A stretch of DNA of 64,000 nt from the NCBI GenBank assembly GCA_966430775.1, contig CBJMMB010000001.1:41093-105092 (forward strand). Direction: 5' to 3'. Made by a program: the position numbers and the translations under genes. The stretch's first letter is position 1, and each line of letters begins with the position of its first letter. Below are positions 50,812 through 59,550 of this stretch, in pieces. The DNA comes from Dyella_B sp966430775 (lineage in GTDB: Bacteria > Pseudomonadota > Gammaproteobacteria > Xanthomonadales > Rhodanobacteraceae). A model generated the notes under the pieces. The model ran no database searches and was not told the origin of the DNA. It worked only from the letters and a program-made list of their open reading frames with translations.

Positions 50812-50931
50812 CGTCATTCCGGCGAACGCCGGAATCCAGTTTTAGTACGCCGTGCGAAGCACTCAACATAAATAATGTCGTGTCCTTCGGACGCATGTTT
50901 AAACTGGATTCCGGCGTTCGCCGGAATGACG
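50812..50931. repeat. Long composite REP-like element between xylB and xylF
   Basis: Ends CGTCATTCCGGCGAACGCCGG and CCGGCGTTCGCCGGAATGACG; the spacer has GTGCGAAGCACTCAACATAA and TGTCCTTCGGACGCATG. Same orientation as 56573, opposite to 48093. Confidence 0.82.
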
Positions 50932-50971
50932 AGCGGTTTGAACGCAAGAAAGCTACTACGCGCTCTGCCCA

Positions 50972-51009
50972 GCCCCTCACCCCAACCCTCTCCCCGGAGG
51001 GGAGAGGGA
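50972..51009. repeat. CTCTCCCC/GGGGAGAG palindrome after xylB
   Basis: CCCCTCACCCCAACCCTCTC followed by the stem partner GGAGGGGAGAGGG. Single unit of the family at 35897. It could weaken read-through from xylAB into xylFGH. Confidence 0.7.
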
Positions 51010-51027
51010 GCAATAAAGCTCGCTTCG

Positions 51028-52512
51028 TCATACCGTCTCCTCTGCCCGATACACACCAGCAAGCTGACGATACAACGCGCGGAACTTCGGTTGCCGGCGT
51101 TCGCGGAAATACGCATGCCGCGCGGCATTCGGCTCACGCACCGCGGTCACCTCCGGCATGCTGCACACCTCCGTCAACGGCGCACCCGGTTCGGCCGCCA
51201 AATGTGCGAGACGTGCAGCGCCTAGCGCCGCACCCACTTCACCACCGGCGCGCAGAGTCAGCGGACGGCCGATGATGTCGGCCAGCATCTGCGTCCAATA
51301 CGCACTGCGCGAACCACCACCGATCACGGTGATGTCGTCGGCGTGCAGGCCGGCGGCATCCACCGCTTCAATGCCGTCGAGCAAACCAAGCCCCACACCT
51401 TCCAGCGTCGCATTGGCCAAATCCGCGCGCGCAGTATCCGCACGCAAACCCGTGAACGCGCCGCTGGCATGCACGTCGTTGTGCGGCGTACGTTCGCCGC
51501 TGAGATACGGCAGGAACACCGGACCGTCCTTGCGCAGGCCGGCGCGTTCGGCGTCGGCCAGCAGCGCCCGTACGTCGGCATAGCCGCCCAGGCTGGCGGT
51601 GAAATCCAGGCAGTTCGCCGCGCTCAACATCACCGACATCAAATGCCAGGTGCCGGGCAAGGCGTGGCAGAAACTGTGCACGGCCTGCTCGGGCCGCGCG
51701 AGATAACCGTCGGAAACGGCGAAGTACACGCCCGAGGTACCCAGCGACAGCATCGCCTGCTTGTGCCGCACGATGCCCACGCCCACCGCACCGGCAGCAT
51801 TGTCGCCGCCACCGGCCGCCACCGGCACGCGCTGCATGCCCCAGCGATCGGCCAATGCCTGGCTGAGGTGACCAGTGACCGCGCTGCCTTCGTAGGCCGT
51901 CGGCATGGCGTCCAGCGGCAAACCGGTGGCGTCCAGCATGGATTGGCTCCAACCGCGTTCGGCCACGTTCAACCACAAGGTACCGGCCGCGTCCGAGGCA
52001 TCGGTGGCGTATTCGCCGGTAAGGCATAGCCGCAGGTAGTCCTTCGGCAGCAGCACCTTGGCAATTTGCTCGAACACCGCCGGCTCATGCTCGCGCAACC
52101 ACAGCAGCTTGGGCGCGGTAAAACCGGGCATGGCCAGATTGCCGGTGATGTCGCGAAAACCCGGCCAGGTTTCCATCGCCCGGCACTGCGCATCGCTGCG
52201 GCCGTCGTTCCACAGGATGGCCGGCCGCAGTACACGGTCGGCCTTGTCCAGCACAGTGGCGCCATGCATCTGCCCGCTCAGGCCGATGCCGGCCACCTGC
52301 CGCGGCGCGATGCCTGCCCTGCCCGCTTCGGTCAGCACCTGCTCGATCGCCGACTGTGCAGCCGTCCACCACGCGTGCGGATCCTGTTCGGACCAGCGTG
52401 GTTGCGGATTGGATACGGTCAGTGCGTGCGAAGCACTCGCACGCACCTTGCCGGCATGGTCGATCAACACGGCCTTGATGGCCGAGGTCCCCAGATCTAT
52501 CCCCAGATACAT
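51028..52512 (-). CDS. xylB: Xylulokinase XylB
   Basis: 494 residues of the FGGY kinase family. YLGIDLGTSAIKAVLID at 2-18 is the first phosphate loop, LSGQMHGATVLD near 78 and LRPAILWNDGRSDAQC near 97 are substrate-side blocks typical of XylB, and IGGGSRSAYWTQMLADI near 399 is the adenosine site. It makes D-xylulose 5-phosphate for the pentose phosphate pathway. It starts eight bases after the xylA stop. Confidence 0.94.
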   Translation of the reverse strand: MYLGIDLGTSAIKAVLIDHAGKVRASASHALTVSNPQPRWSEQDPHAWWTAAQSAIEQVLTEAGRAGIAPRQVAGIGLSGQMHGATVLDKADRVLRPAILWNDGRSDAQCRAMETWPGFRDITGNLAMPGFTAPKLLWLREHEPAVFEQIAKVLLPKDYLRLCLTGEYATDASDAAGTLWLNVAERGWSQSMLDATGLPLDAMPTAYEGSAVTGHLSQALADRWGMQRVPVAAGGGDNAAGAVGVGIVRHKQAMLSLGTSGVYFAVSDGYLARPEQAVHSFCHALPGTWHLMSVMLSAANCLDFTASLGGYADVRALLADAERAGLRKDGPVFLPYLSGERTPHNDVHASGAFTGLRADTARADLANATLEGVGLGLLDGIEAVDAAGLHADDITVIGGGSRSAYWTQMLADIIGRPLTLRAGGEVGAALGAARLAHLAAEPGAPLTEVCSMPEVTAVREPNAARHAYFRERRQPKFRALYRQLAGVYRAEETV

Positions 52513-52520
52513 GCGGCGGC

Positions 52521-53834
52521 TCAGCCGTAGATGTACGCGTTGACCAGATTTTCCAGATATTCCTGCTGTCCGGACACGTGCGACGGACGCAGATCACGCT
52601 TCAGCGCTTCCTGCGCCAGCGCTTCGAGCGTGTAGCCGCCTTCCAGGATCTGCTTGCCGAACGACGCATCCCAGCCGGCGTAACGCTTGGCCTTGAACTC
52701 GGCCAGCGCGTCGCGCTCGATCATCTTGGCGGCGCGCTCCAGCGCCAGCGCCAGCACGTCGATCGCGCCGACGTGGCCATGGAACAGATCGGCCGGATCG
52801 CTGCTCTGGCGGCGCACCTTGGTGTCGAAGTTGAAACCGCCGGTGGTGAAGCCGCCGCTGCGCAGGATTTCGTACATCACCAGCGTCATTTCTTCCACGC
52901 TGTTGGGGAACTGGTCGGTATCCCAGCCGTTCTGCGGATCGCCGCGGTTGGCGTCGATGCTGCCGAACACGCCCAGCGAGATGGCCGTGGCCACTTCGTG
53001 TTGGAAAGAATGGCCGGCGAGCGTGGCGTGGTTGGCTTCCAGGTTCACCTTCACTTCTTGCTCGAGGCCGAACTCCTTGAGGAAGCCGAACACCGTGGCG
53101 GTGTCGTAGTCGTACTGGTGCTTGGTGGGTTCCTGCGGCTTGGGCTCGATCAGGATGGTGCCCTTGAAGCCGATCTTGTGCTTGTGCTCCACCACCATCT
53201 GGAAGAAGCGGCCGAGCTGCGCGCGCTCGCGTTTCAGGTCGGTGTTGAGCAGTGTGTCGTAGCCTTCGCGGCCGCCCCACAGCACGTAGTTGGCGCCACC
53301 CAGGCGATGCGTGGCAGCCATCGCATGGAACACCTGGGCCGCTGCGCAGGCGAACACTTCCGGCTGCGGATTGCTGGCGGCGCCCGCGGCGTAGCGCGGA
53401 TGGCTAAACAGGTTGGCCGTGCCCCACAGCAGCTTCATGCCGGTCTCGGCCTGCTTGGCCGCCAGCACGTCCACCATGGCGGAAAGATTGCTTACGTAGT
53501 CGGCCAGGCTGTTGCCTTCCGGCGCCACGTCGGTGTCGTGGAAGGTGTAGAACGGCGCGCCCAGGCGCTTGAAGAAATCGAACGCGGCATCGGCCTTTTC
53601 CTTCGCGCGCTGCATCGGGTCGCCGGCTTCATGCCACGGGCGGCCGAAGGTGCCATGGCCGAATACGTCGGAACCGGGCCATACGAAGCTGTGCCAATAG
53701 CACACCGCCAGACGCAGGTGCTCGTCCATGCGCTTGCCCAGCACCAGGCGGGCCGGATCGTAGTGGCGAAACGCCAGGGCGCTGGGGGAGGCGCCGGCCT
53801 GGCCGATGGGGGAAATACGCTCGAAATAACTCAT
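52521..53834 (-). CDS. xylA: Xylose isomerase XylA
   Basis: 437 residues (class II length). FHDTDVAPEG near residue 101 gives the catalytic His/Asp pair, YVLWGGREGYDTLLNTD near 184 and ILIEPKPQEPTKHQYDYD near 228 carry metal ligands, and NLEANHATLAGHSFQHE near 260 supplies more. It turns D-xylose into D-xylulose. The start is the ATG before SYFERISPIG with AGGAG six bases upstream. First gene of the minus-strand xyl operon, divergent from xylR. Confidence 0.95.
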   Translation of the reverse strand: MSYFERISPIGQAGASPSALAFRHYDPARLVLGKRMDEHLRLAVCYWHSFVWPGSDVFGHGTFGRPWHEAGDPMQRAKEKADAAFDFFKRLGAPFYTFHDTDVAPEGNSLADYVSNLSAMVDVLAAKQAETGMKLLWGTANLFSHPRYAAGAASNPQPEVFACAAAQVFHAMAATHRLGGANYVLWGGREGYDTLLNTDLKRERAQLGRFFQMVVEHKHKIGFKGTILIEPKPQEPTKHQYDYDTATVFGFLKEFGLEQEVKVNLEANHATLAGHSFQHEVATAISLGVFGSIDANRGDPQNGWDTDQFPNSVEEMTLVMYEILRSGGFTTGGFNFDTKVRRQSSDPADLFHGHVGAIDVLALALERAAKMIERDALAEFKAKRYAGWDASFGKQILEGGYTLEALAQEALKRDLRPSHVSGQQEYLENLVNAYIYG

Positions 53835-53924
53835 GGGAAGCTCCTGAACCAACTGGGCGTCCGGTTCGGTTCGCGCAGGCATTGCCGCAAGCGCAAACCG
53901 GATCGGCACATCTTTGTGGATGCT

Positions 53925-53951
53925 GCAATTGGCGTGTTTGGGTGGCAATTG
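53925..53951. promoter_or_regulatory. Direct repeat GCAATTG, candidate XylR site
   Basis: GCAATTG occurs at 53,925 and again at 53,945, 20 bases apart (about two helix turns), in the divergent xylA-xylR region. Direct repeats at this spacing suit AraC-type regulators. No experiment or alignment supports it here. Confidence 0.35.
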
Positions 53952-54068
53952 CGAAATCTGTCAGCCGCGCTAGATTTTTCTTTGTCGCGTTGCGTCATGT
54001 GCCTGATCCTGCGAACTGTTAGCGTCGCGTCACGGCACACGCCGTTGTAGCAGGTCAGCTGTCCGCCC

Positions 54069-55253
54069 ATGACGAAGCCACACCGTATCGCGCTGCTTTT
54101 CAATGCCAACAAGGTGTACGACCGCCAGGTCATCGCCGGCATCGGCCAATATCTCACTTCTACCCGCGTAAAGTGGGATTTATTCATGGAAGAGGATTTC
54201 CGCAGCCGCACGGTGGGCATCCACCAGTGGCGCGGCGACGGCATCATTGCCGACTTCGACGACCCGGTGGTGTGCGAGGCGCTCGCCTCCATGCCTATTC
54301 CTGTGGTCGCCGTGGGCGGCTCCTACGCCGACGAAACGCATTACCCGCACAATATTCCCTACGTCGCCACCGATAACCATAAATTGGTGCGGCTGGCCTA
54401 TGACCATCTGATCGAACAGGGCCTGCAGCGCTTCGCCTTCTACGGCCTGCCGCCCAGCCCCGGCTGCCGCTGGGCGCACGAGCGCGAACTGGCCTTTATG
54501 CAGATGGTGCGAGCGGACGGACTGGACGGCACGGTCTACCGCGGCTCCTCCACCAGCGCTGGCGGCTGGGGCCGCGCGCAGGAAGACCTGGTGGCATGGG
54601 TGCGCTCGCTGCCCAAGCCGATCGGCATCATCGCCACCACCGATGCGCGCGCCCGCCACCTGTTGCAGGCGTGCATCGTGGCGGACGTGCCGATTCCCGA
54701 ACAGATCGCCATCGTCGGCATCGACAACGACCCCATCGCGCAGCTGCTGTGCCGCATTCCGCTCACCTCGGTGATCCAGGGCGCCGAAGAGATGGGCCGC
54801 ATGGCCGCGCAGGTATTGCACCAGATGCTGCACGGCGGCGATTGCTCCACCACCCGCGTGATGGTGCCGCCGGTGGGCATCAACGTACAGGCCACCAGCC
54901 TGCACCAGCCGTTGAAGAGCCCGTACGTGATGCGCGCCAAGCACTACATCCGCCAATACGCGTGCTTAGGGATCAAGACCGAACAGGTGGCCGACTACGT
55001 CGGCATCTCGCGCACCCTGCTGGAAGAACACTTCAAGCGCGAGCTGAAGCAGTCGGTGCACCAGACCATCCTGGAGCACAAGCTGGAAATGGCGCGCAGC
55101 ATGCTGGCCGATCCATCCATTCCCTTGACCGACGTGGCGGTGCGCAGCGGCTTCACTTCGCTGCAGTACATGTACGCGGTGTTCCGGCGCGAATTCAATT
55201 GCACGCCGCGGCAGTACATGGAAAACGCCAGGGAAAGCATGCGCAGCCATTGA
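54069..55253 (+). CDS. xylR: Xylose operon regulator XylR (AraC family)
   Basis: 394 residues. Residues 1-270 are a LacI/RbsB-like sugar-sensing domain (HRIALLFNANKVYDRQVIAG at 3-22, FRSRTVGIHQWRGDGIIADF near 44, IVGIDNDP near 217). Residues 285-390 are an AraC DNA-binding domain with two helix-turn-helix units (CLGIKTEQVADYVGISRTLL; IPLTDVAVRSGFTSLQYMY). This domain order is that of E. coli XylR, which activates xyl genes with xylose. It lies between the minus-strand xyl operon and the plus-strand ara transport genes, so it may control both. Confidence 0.92.
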   Translation: MTKPHRIALLFNANKVYDRQVIAGIGQYLTSTRVKWDLFMEEDFRSRTVGIHQWRGDGIIADFDDPVVCEALASMPIPVVAVGGSYADETHYPHNIPYVATDNHKLVRLAYDHLIEQGLQRFAFYGLPPSPGCRWAHERELAFMQMVRADGLDGTVYRGSSTSAGGWGRAQEDLVAWVRSLPKPIGIIATTDARARHLLQACIVADVPIPEQIAIVGIDNDPIAQLLCRIPLTSVIQGAEEMGRMAAQVLHQMLHGGDCSTTRVMVPPVGINVQATSLHQPLKSPYVMRAKHYIRQYACLGIKTEQVADYVGISRTLLEEHFKRELKQSVHQTILEHKLEMARSMLADPSIPLTDVAVRSGFTSLQYMYAVFRREFNCTPRQYMENARESMRSH

Positions 55254-55307
55254 TCGCCGTGTCTCGTCTTCAGCGCACGCCATCGCCGACATTCACGACG
55301 GGCTTGC

Positions 55308-55331
55308 ATCCACTCCGATACCAAAGTGGAT
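55308..55331. promoter_or_regulatory. Palindrome upstream of araF, candidate operator
   Basis: ATCCACT, ten bases, AGTGGAT: a perfect seven-base inverted repeat in the 276-base gap before araF. It might bind a repressor or activator of the arabinose transporter. It has no counterpart that I found in the xylA-xylR gap. Confidence 0.3.
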
Positions 55332-55529
55332 ATCTGAAGATTTCAATTTCTTATTGGAAGGCTTCCGGGCTTGTTTCTAGACTCGGCGATGGACTTGCGA
55401 GCGCATGCGCGTGATACGGCACCGTGAAGCATCGAGCCGCCGTCATTCGAACGGCGGACCGCACGGAATCACGGCGCAATCATTCGGCGATCCACACGCA
55501 TCCACATCGCCACACCGGAGGAGATCGAC

Positions 55530-56534
55530 ATGACCAGCACCATCCGCGGCAGGACCCTGCGCGCCCTATGCGCCGCCCTGGTCATGGCCTCGCTCGGCCT
55601 TAGCGCGTGCCACCACGCCGACGCACCCATCAAGATCGGCTTTCTGGTGAAGATGCCCGAGCAGGCATGGTTCATCAACGAAGAGAAAGCCGCCACCGCG
55701 CTCGGCCAGAAAGAAGGCTTCTCGGTGGTGAGCATCGGCACGCCGGATGGCGAAAAAGTGCTGGCCGCCATCGACAATCTCGGTGCGCAAGGCGCGCAGG
55801 GCTTCGTGATCTGCGCGCCCGACGTGCGACTGGGCCCGGCCATCCGCGCACGCGCCAAGCAGTACGACATGAAATTCGTAACGGTCGACGACCGCCTGGT
55901 CGACGGCTCCGGCAAGCCGCTGGAAGGCGTGCCGCACCTGGGCATGTCCTCGTTCAAGATCGGCAACCAGATGGGCCAGGCGATCGCCGACGAAATGAAA
56001 CGGCGCGGCTGGAAACCCGAAGAAGTGGGCGCACTGCGCATCACCAGCAATCAGTTGCCCACCGCCAAGCAACGCACCGACGGCGCCACCGAGACGCTGC
56101 TCGCCAGCGGCTTCAAGAAAGAAAACATCTTCGACGCACCGCAGCGGACCACCGACGACGAAGGCGGTTTCAATGCGGCATCACCGGTGCTTGCGCAGCA
56201 TCCGGACATCAAGAAGTGGGTGATCTACGCGCTCAATGAAGAAACCGTGCTGGGCGCCGTGCGCGCGACCGAACAACTGCATATTCCGGCGGACGATGTG
56301 ATCGGCGTGGGCGTCAACGGCGCCGGCGAGGCGTTTGCCGAGTTCCAGAAGAAGGAGCCCACCGGCTTCTACGGCACGATCGCGGTGAGCTCGACCAACC
56401 ACGGCAGGGATAGCGCGCAGAACCTGGTGGACTGGATTCGCACCGGCAAGGAGCCGCCGGCGGATACGCAGACGGCGGGCAAGTTGATGACGCGCGATAA
56501 CTGGCAGCAGGTGCGGGCTGAGCTGGGGATTTGA
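55530..56534 (+). CDS. araF: L-arabinose-binding periplasmic protein AraF
   Basis: 334 residues. The signal sequence ends LGLSACHHA, so it may be a lipoprotein (lipobox LSAC), unlike E. coli AraF. The mature part has IKIGFLVKMPEQAWFINEEK, GQKEGFSVVSIGTPDGEKVLAAIDNLGAQG (split near 62-90) and a C-terminal VSSTNHGRDSAQNLVDWI, which follow AraF. It binds L-arabinose. First gene of the araFGH unit. Confidence 0.9.
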   Translation: MTSTIRGRTLRALCAALVMASLGLSACHHADAPIKIGFLVKMPEQAWFINEEKAATALGQKEGFSVVSIGTPDGEKVLAAIDNLGAQGAQGFVICAPDVRLGPAIRARAKQYDMKFVTVDDRLVDGSGKPLEGVPHLGMSSFKIGNQMGQAIADEMKRRGWKPEEVGALRITSNQLPTAKQRTDGATETLLASGFKKENIFDAPQRTTDDEGGFNAASPVLAQHPDIKKWVIYALNEETVLGAVRATEQLHIPADDVIGVGVNGAGEAFAEFQKKEPTGFYGTIAVSSTNHGRDSAQNLVDWIRTGKEPPADTQTAGKLMTRDNWQQVRAELGI

Positions 56535-56572
56535 AGCCGCGCACACTTCGGAATACCGGAATCTTGCCTCAT

Positions 56573-56693
56573 CGTCATTTCGGCGAAAGCCGGAATCCAG
56601 TAAAACACGTTGTGCGAAGCACTCAACATAAAAAGGTTTTGTGTGCTTCGCACGTCATATCTGAACTGGATTCCGGCGTTCGCCGGAATGACG
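56573..56693. repeat. Long composite REP-like element between araF and araG
   Basis: Ends CGTCATTTCGGCGAAAGCCGG and CCGGCGTTCGCCGGAATGACG; spacer with GTGCGAAGCACTCAACATAA followed by GTGTGCTTCGCACGTCAT. Same orientation as the copy at 50812. Confidence 0.82.
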
Positions 56694-56711
56694 GCGAGGC
56701 AAGGCTAGATA

Positions 56712-56787
56712 GTAGGTTGGGTTAGCGCAGCGTAACCCAACAATGCCGCCCGACACGTTGGGTTACGCTGCGCTAACCCAACCTACG
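56712..56787. repeat. Paired GTTGGGTTAGCGCAGCGTAA palindromes before araG
   Basis: Nearly identical to the element at 43854. It ends ten bases before the araG ATG, so a hairpin here could affect araG translation. Confidence 0.78.
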
Positions 56788-56796
56788 CGAGAAACG

Positions 56797-58314
56797 ATGG
56801 CCAACACAAACGCAGCGATACAACCAGCCGACGACGCCTACCTCGAACTCGACGGCATCACCGTCAGCTTCCCCGGCGTGCGCGCGCTCGACGGTGTATC
56901 GCTGGAGGTGCGCGCCGGCGAAGTGCACGGCCTGATGGGCGAAAACGGCGCGGGCAAATCCACGCTGCTGAAAGTGCTCTCCGGCGTCAACCACCCGCAG
57001 GCAGGCACGCTGCGTCTCAACGGTTCAACGCATTCCTTCACCACCACGCGCGCGGCGATCGATGCCGGCATTGCCATCATCTACCAGGAACTGCATCTGG
57101 TTCCCGAACTGACGGTGGCCGACAACCTGATGCTCGGGCAGTTGCCCAATCGCCTCGGCGTACTCGACCGGCGCGCACTGATCAAGCGCGCAGTGGATGA
57201 ACTCAAGCGCCTCGGCGAACACGTCGATCCGCGCACGCCGGTGAAGCATCTGTCCATCGGCCAGCGCCAGATGATCGAGATCGGCAAAGCACTGATGCGC
57301 GATGCGCGCGTGATCGCCTTCGACGAACCCACCAGTTCGCTCTCCGCACGCGAGACCGAGAATCTGTTCCGCATCATCAAGGCCCTGCGCGCCGAAGGGC
57401 GCGCGATCATCTACGTCACCCACCGCATGGAAGAAGTGGATACGCTTTGCGACCGCGTCACGGTATTTCGCGACGGCAAACGTATCCAGACGTTCGAATC
57501 GATGGCCAACGATCGCCAGGCGCTGATCACCGCGATGGTGGGCCGCCCGATCGCGGACGTCTACGGCTACCGCCCCCGCCCCGCTGGCGACGTATTGCTT
57601 GAAGCGAAGGGCTTGCTGGGGCCGGGACTCGCGGAACCGGCATCATTCACCGCGCGGCGCGGTGAGATCGTGGGTTTCTTCGGGTTGGTCGGTGCTGGCC
57701 GCTCCGAATTGATGAAACTGATCTACGGCGCAGAACGCGCCAGCGCAGGCCACGTCGAACTCGCCGGCAAGCAGGTGAATTTCAAGAGTCCGCGCGATGC
57801 CGTGCGCGCGGGCATCGCACTCTGTCCCGAAGATCGCAAGAAGGAAGGCATCGTCGCGATCGCCTCCGTGGCCGACAACCTCAACCTCAGCGCGCGCCGC
57901 CATTTCTGCCGCGGCGGTTTCCTGCTCGACGCCAAGCGCGAGCGTGCATTGACGCAGGATTACATCCGCAAACTTGCCATCAAGACGCGCGACGGCGACA
58001 CCGCCATCGGCACCCTTTCCGGCGGCAACCAGCAGAAGGTGATTCTTTCGCGCTGGCTGGCCGAGCGCATCGAGGTGTTCCTGATGGACGAGCCGACGCG
58101 CGGCATCGATGTGGGCGCACGCGCCGAAATCTATCACTTGCTCTACGAGCTGGCCGAAGCAGGACGCAGCGTGCTGATGGTGTCCAGCGATCTTGCCGAA
58201 GTGATCGGCGTCGCCGACCGCATCATCGTGATGCGCGAAGGACGCATCGTGGGCAACGTACCGAAGGCCGAGGCCACGCCCGGCGAATTGATCAAGATGG
58301 CGCTGCCGCGCTGA
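56797..58314 (+). CDS. araG: Arabinose ABC transporter ATP-binding protein AraG
   Basis: 505 residues, two ABC modules. Module 1: GENGAGKSTLLKVLSG near 47, HLSIGQRQMIEIGKAL signature near 150, VIAFDEPTSSL. Module 2: GLVGAGRSELMKLIYGA near 293, LSGGNQQKVILSRWL and VFLMDEPTRGIDVGA. The start is the ATG before ANTNAAIQP; an upstream frame through the palindrome is not coding. The N-terminal extension of about 15 residues before the first strand is longer than in E. coli. Confidence 0.92.
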   Translation: MANTNAAIQPADDAYLELDGITVSFPGVRALDGVSLEVRAGEVHGLMGENGAGKSTLLKVLSGVNHPQAGTLRLNGSTHSFTTTRAAIDAGIAIIYQELHLVPELTVADNLMLGQLPNRLGVLDRRALIKRAVDELKRLGEHVDPRTPVKHLSIGQRQMIEIGKALMRDARVIAFDEPTSSLSARETENLFRIIKALRAEGRAIIYVTHRMEEVDTLCDRVTVFRDGKRIQTFESMANDRQALITAMVGRPIADVYGYRPRPAGDVLLEAKGLLGPGLAEPASFTARRGEIVGFFGLVGAGRSELMKLIYGAERASAGHVELAGKQVNFKSPRDAVRAGIALCPEDRKKEGIVAIASVADNLNLSARRHFCRGGFLLDAKRERALTQDYIRKLAIKTRDGDTAIGTLSGGNQQKVILSRWLAERIEVFLMDEPTRGIDVGARAEIYHLLYELAEAGRSVLMVSSDLAEVIGVADRIIVMREGRIVGNVPKAEATPGELIKMALPR

Positions 58315-58334
58315 CGCAACGAGACAAGCCAGAG

Positions 58335-59345
58335 ATGAGTCGAGCCATGCAATCCGAGGAAATCCCTTCCGCCGACGCCGCCGCGCCACCCGTCAAGCCT
58401 GCGCGCGCACGAGCGTGGGAGATGATCAACCGCTCTGGCATTGTGGTGGTGTTCGTCGTGCTGTTCGTGGTGTTGTCCGCGACAGTGCCGGACTTCCTCA
58501 CCACCCGAAACATCCAGGGTCTGCTGCTTTCCGTCACGCTGATCGGCTCGATCGCCGTCACCATGATGTTCGTGCTGGCGCTTGGCGAGGTCGATCTTTC
58601 AGTGGCCTCCATCGTGGCCTTCGCAGGCGTGGTGGCCGCTACCGTGATCACCCAAACGCACAGCGTGCTGCTCGGCATCGTCGCCGGCATCCTCGCCGGC
58701 GGTACGGTCGGCCTGGTGAACGGCGTGCTGGTCGCGCGCTTCAAGGTCAATTCGCTGATCGCCACGCTCGCCATGATGGAGGCCGTACGCGGGCTGGCCT
58801 ACCTCACTTCCAACGGCGACGCGGTGATGATCTCGCAGGAAAGCTTCTTCGCGTTGGGCAGCGGCTCGTTCCTCGGCATCTCGTATCCGATCTGGAGCAA
58901 CATTGTCGGCTTCGTCGTGTTCGGCTTCCTGTTGAACAAAACCGTATTCGGCAAGCACGTGCTCGCTGTCGGCGGCAACAGCGAAGCCGCGCTGCTCGCG
59001 GGCCTGCCGGTGACGCGCATCAAGATCATGGTGTTCGTGTTGCAAGGCCTGGTGACGGGCTTCGCCGGCGTGATGCTCGCCTCGCGCATGAGCCTCGGCG
59101 ATCCGAAAACATCGGTAGGCCTGGAGCTTGGCGTGATCTCCGCCTGCGTGCTCGGTGGCGTCTCGCTCACCGGCGGCGTGGCGACCATTTCAGGCGTGCT
59201 GGTGGGCGTGCTGATCATGGGCGCCGTGCAGAACGTGATGAGCCTGATGAACGTGCCGACGTTCTATCAATATCTGATCCGCGGCGGCATTCTGTTGCTG
59301 GCGGTGTTGTTCGATCAGTACCGGCGCAGCCGGCGGCGTGTGTGA
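58335..59345 (+). CDS. araH: Arabinose ABC transporter permease AraH
   Basis: 336 residues with about eight to ten membrane helices. FVLALGEVDLSVASIVAFAG near 77 is the family signature; FGKHVLAVGGNSEAALLAGL near 205 is the coupling loop. The soluble N-terminus is Pro/Ala-rich. It works with AraF and AraG; it starts 20 bases after araG. Confidence 0.92.
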   Translation: MSRAMQSEEIPSADAAAPPVKPARARAWEMINRSGIVVVFVVLFVVLSATVPDFLTTRNIQGLLLSVTLIGSIAVTMMFVLALGEVDLSVASIVAFAGVVAATVITQTHSVLLGIVAGILAGGTVGLVNGVLVARFKVNSLIATLAMMEAVRGLAYLTSNGDAVMISQESFFALGSGSFLGISYPIWSNIVGFVVFGFLLNKTVFGKHVLAVGGNSEAALLAGLPVTRIKIMVFVLQGLVTGFAGVMLASRMSLGDPKTSVGLELGVISACVLGGVSLTGGVATISGVLVGVLIMGAVQNVMSLMNVPTFYQYLIRGGILLLAVLFDQYRRSRRRV

Positions 59346-59393
59346 TCGTTAAAAACGAGCTCAATTTCGCGCCGATGCAAATTCAGAGCGAGC

Positions 59394-59463
59394 CGTCATT
59401 CCGGCGAAGGCCGGAATCCATGCTTCGTACTGGCCATGGATTCCGGCCTTCGCCGGAATGACG
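59394..59463. repeat. Short composite REP-like element after araH
   Basis: Ends CGTCATTCCGGCGAAGGCC and GGCCTTCGCCGGAATGACG; spacer CCATGCTTCGTACTGGC, the inverse of the spacer at 27053. It lies between convergent transcripts. Confidence 0.8.
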
Positions 59464-59498
59464 TGAAGTAAGGAACCGCCTTACGGTGAAGATAAAGT

Positions 59499-59523
59499 CG
59501 TAGGTTGCAGTACCCAACCTACG
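59499..59523. repeat. Small palindrome CGTAGGTTG...CAACCTACG
   Basis: A short relative of the GTAGGTTGGG palindromes, between araH and the autotransporter gene. It may serve as a weak bidirectional transcript end. Confidence 0.55.
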
Positions 59524-59550
59524 ACGACCTCTCGCCTCATTCAGGCATTA

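Noticed and set aside
49793..51031. Longer xylF frame starting near 51,031
   Set aside because: The extra 79 codons run through a palindrome and a REP-like element and precede a clear signal peptide with its own ribosome site.
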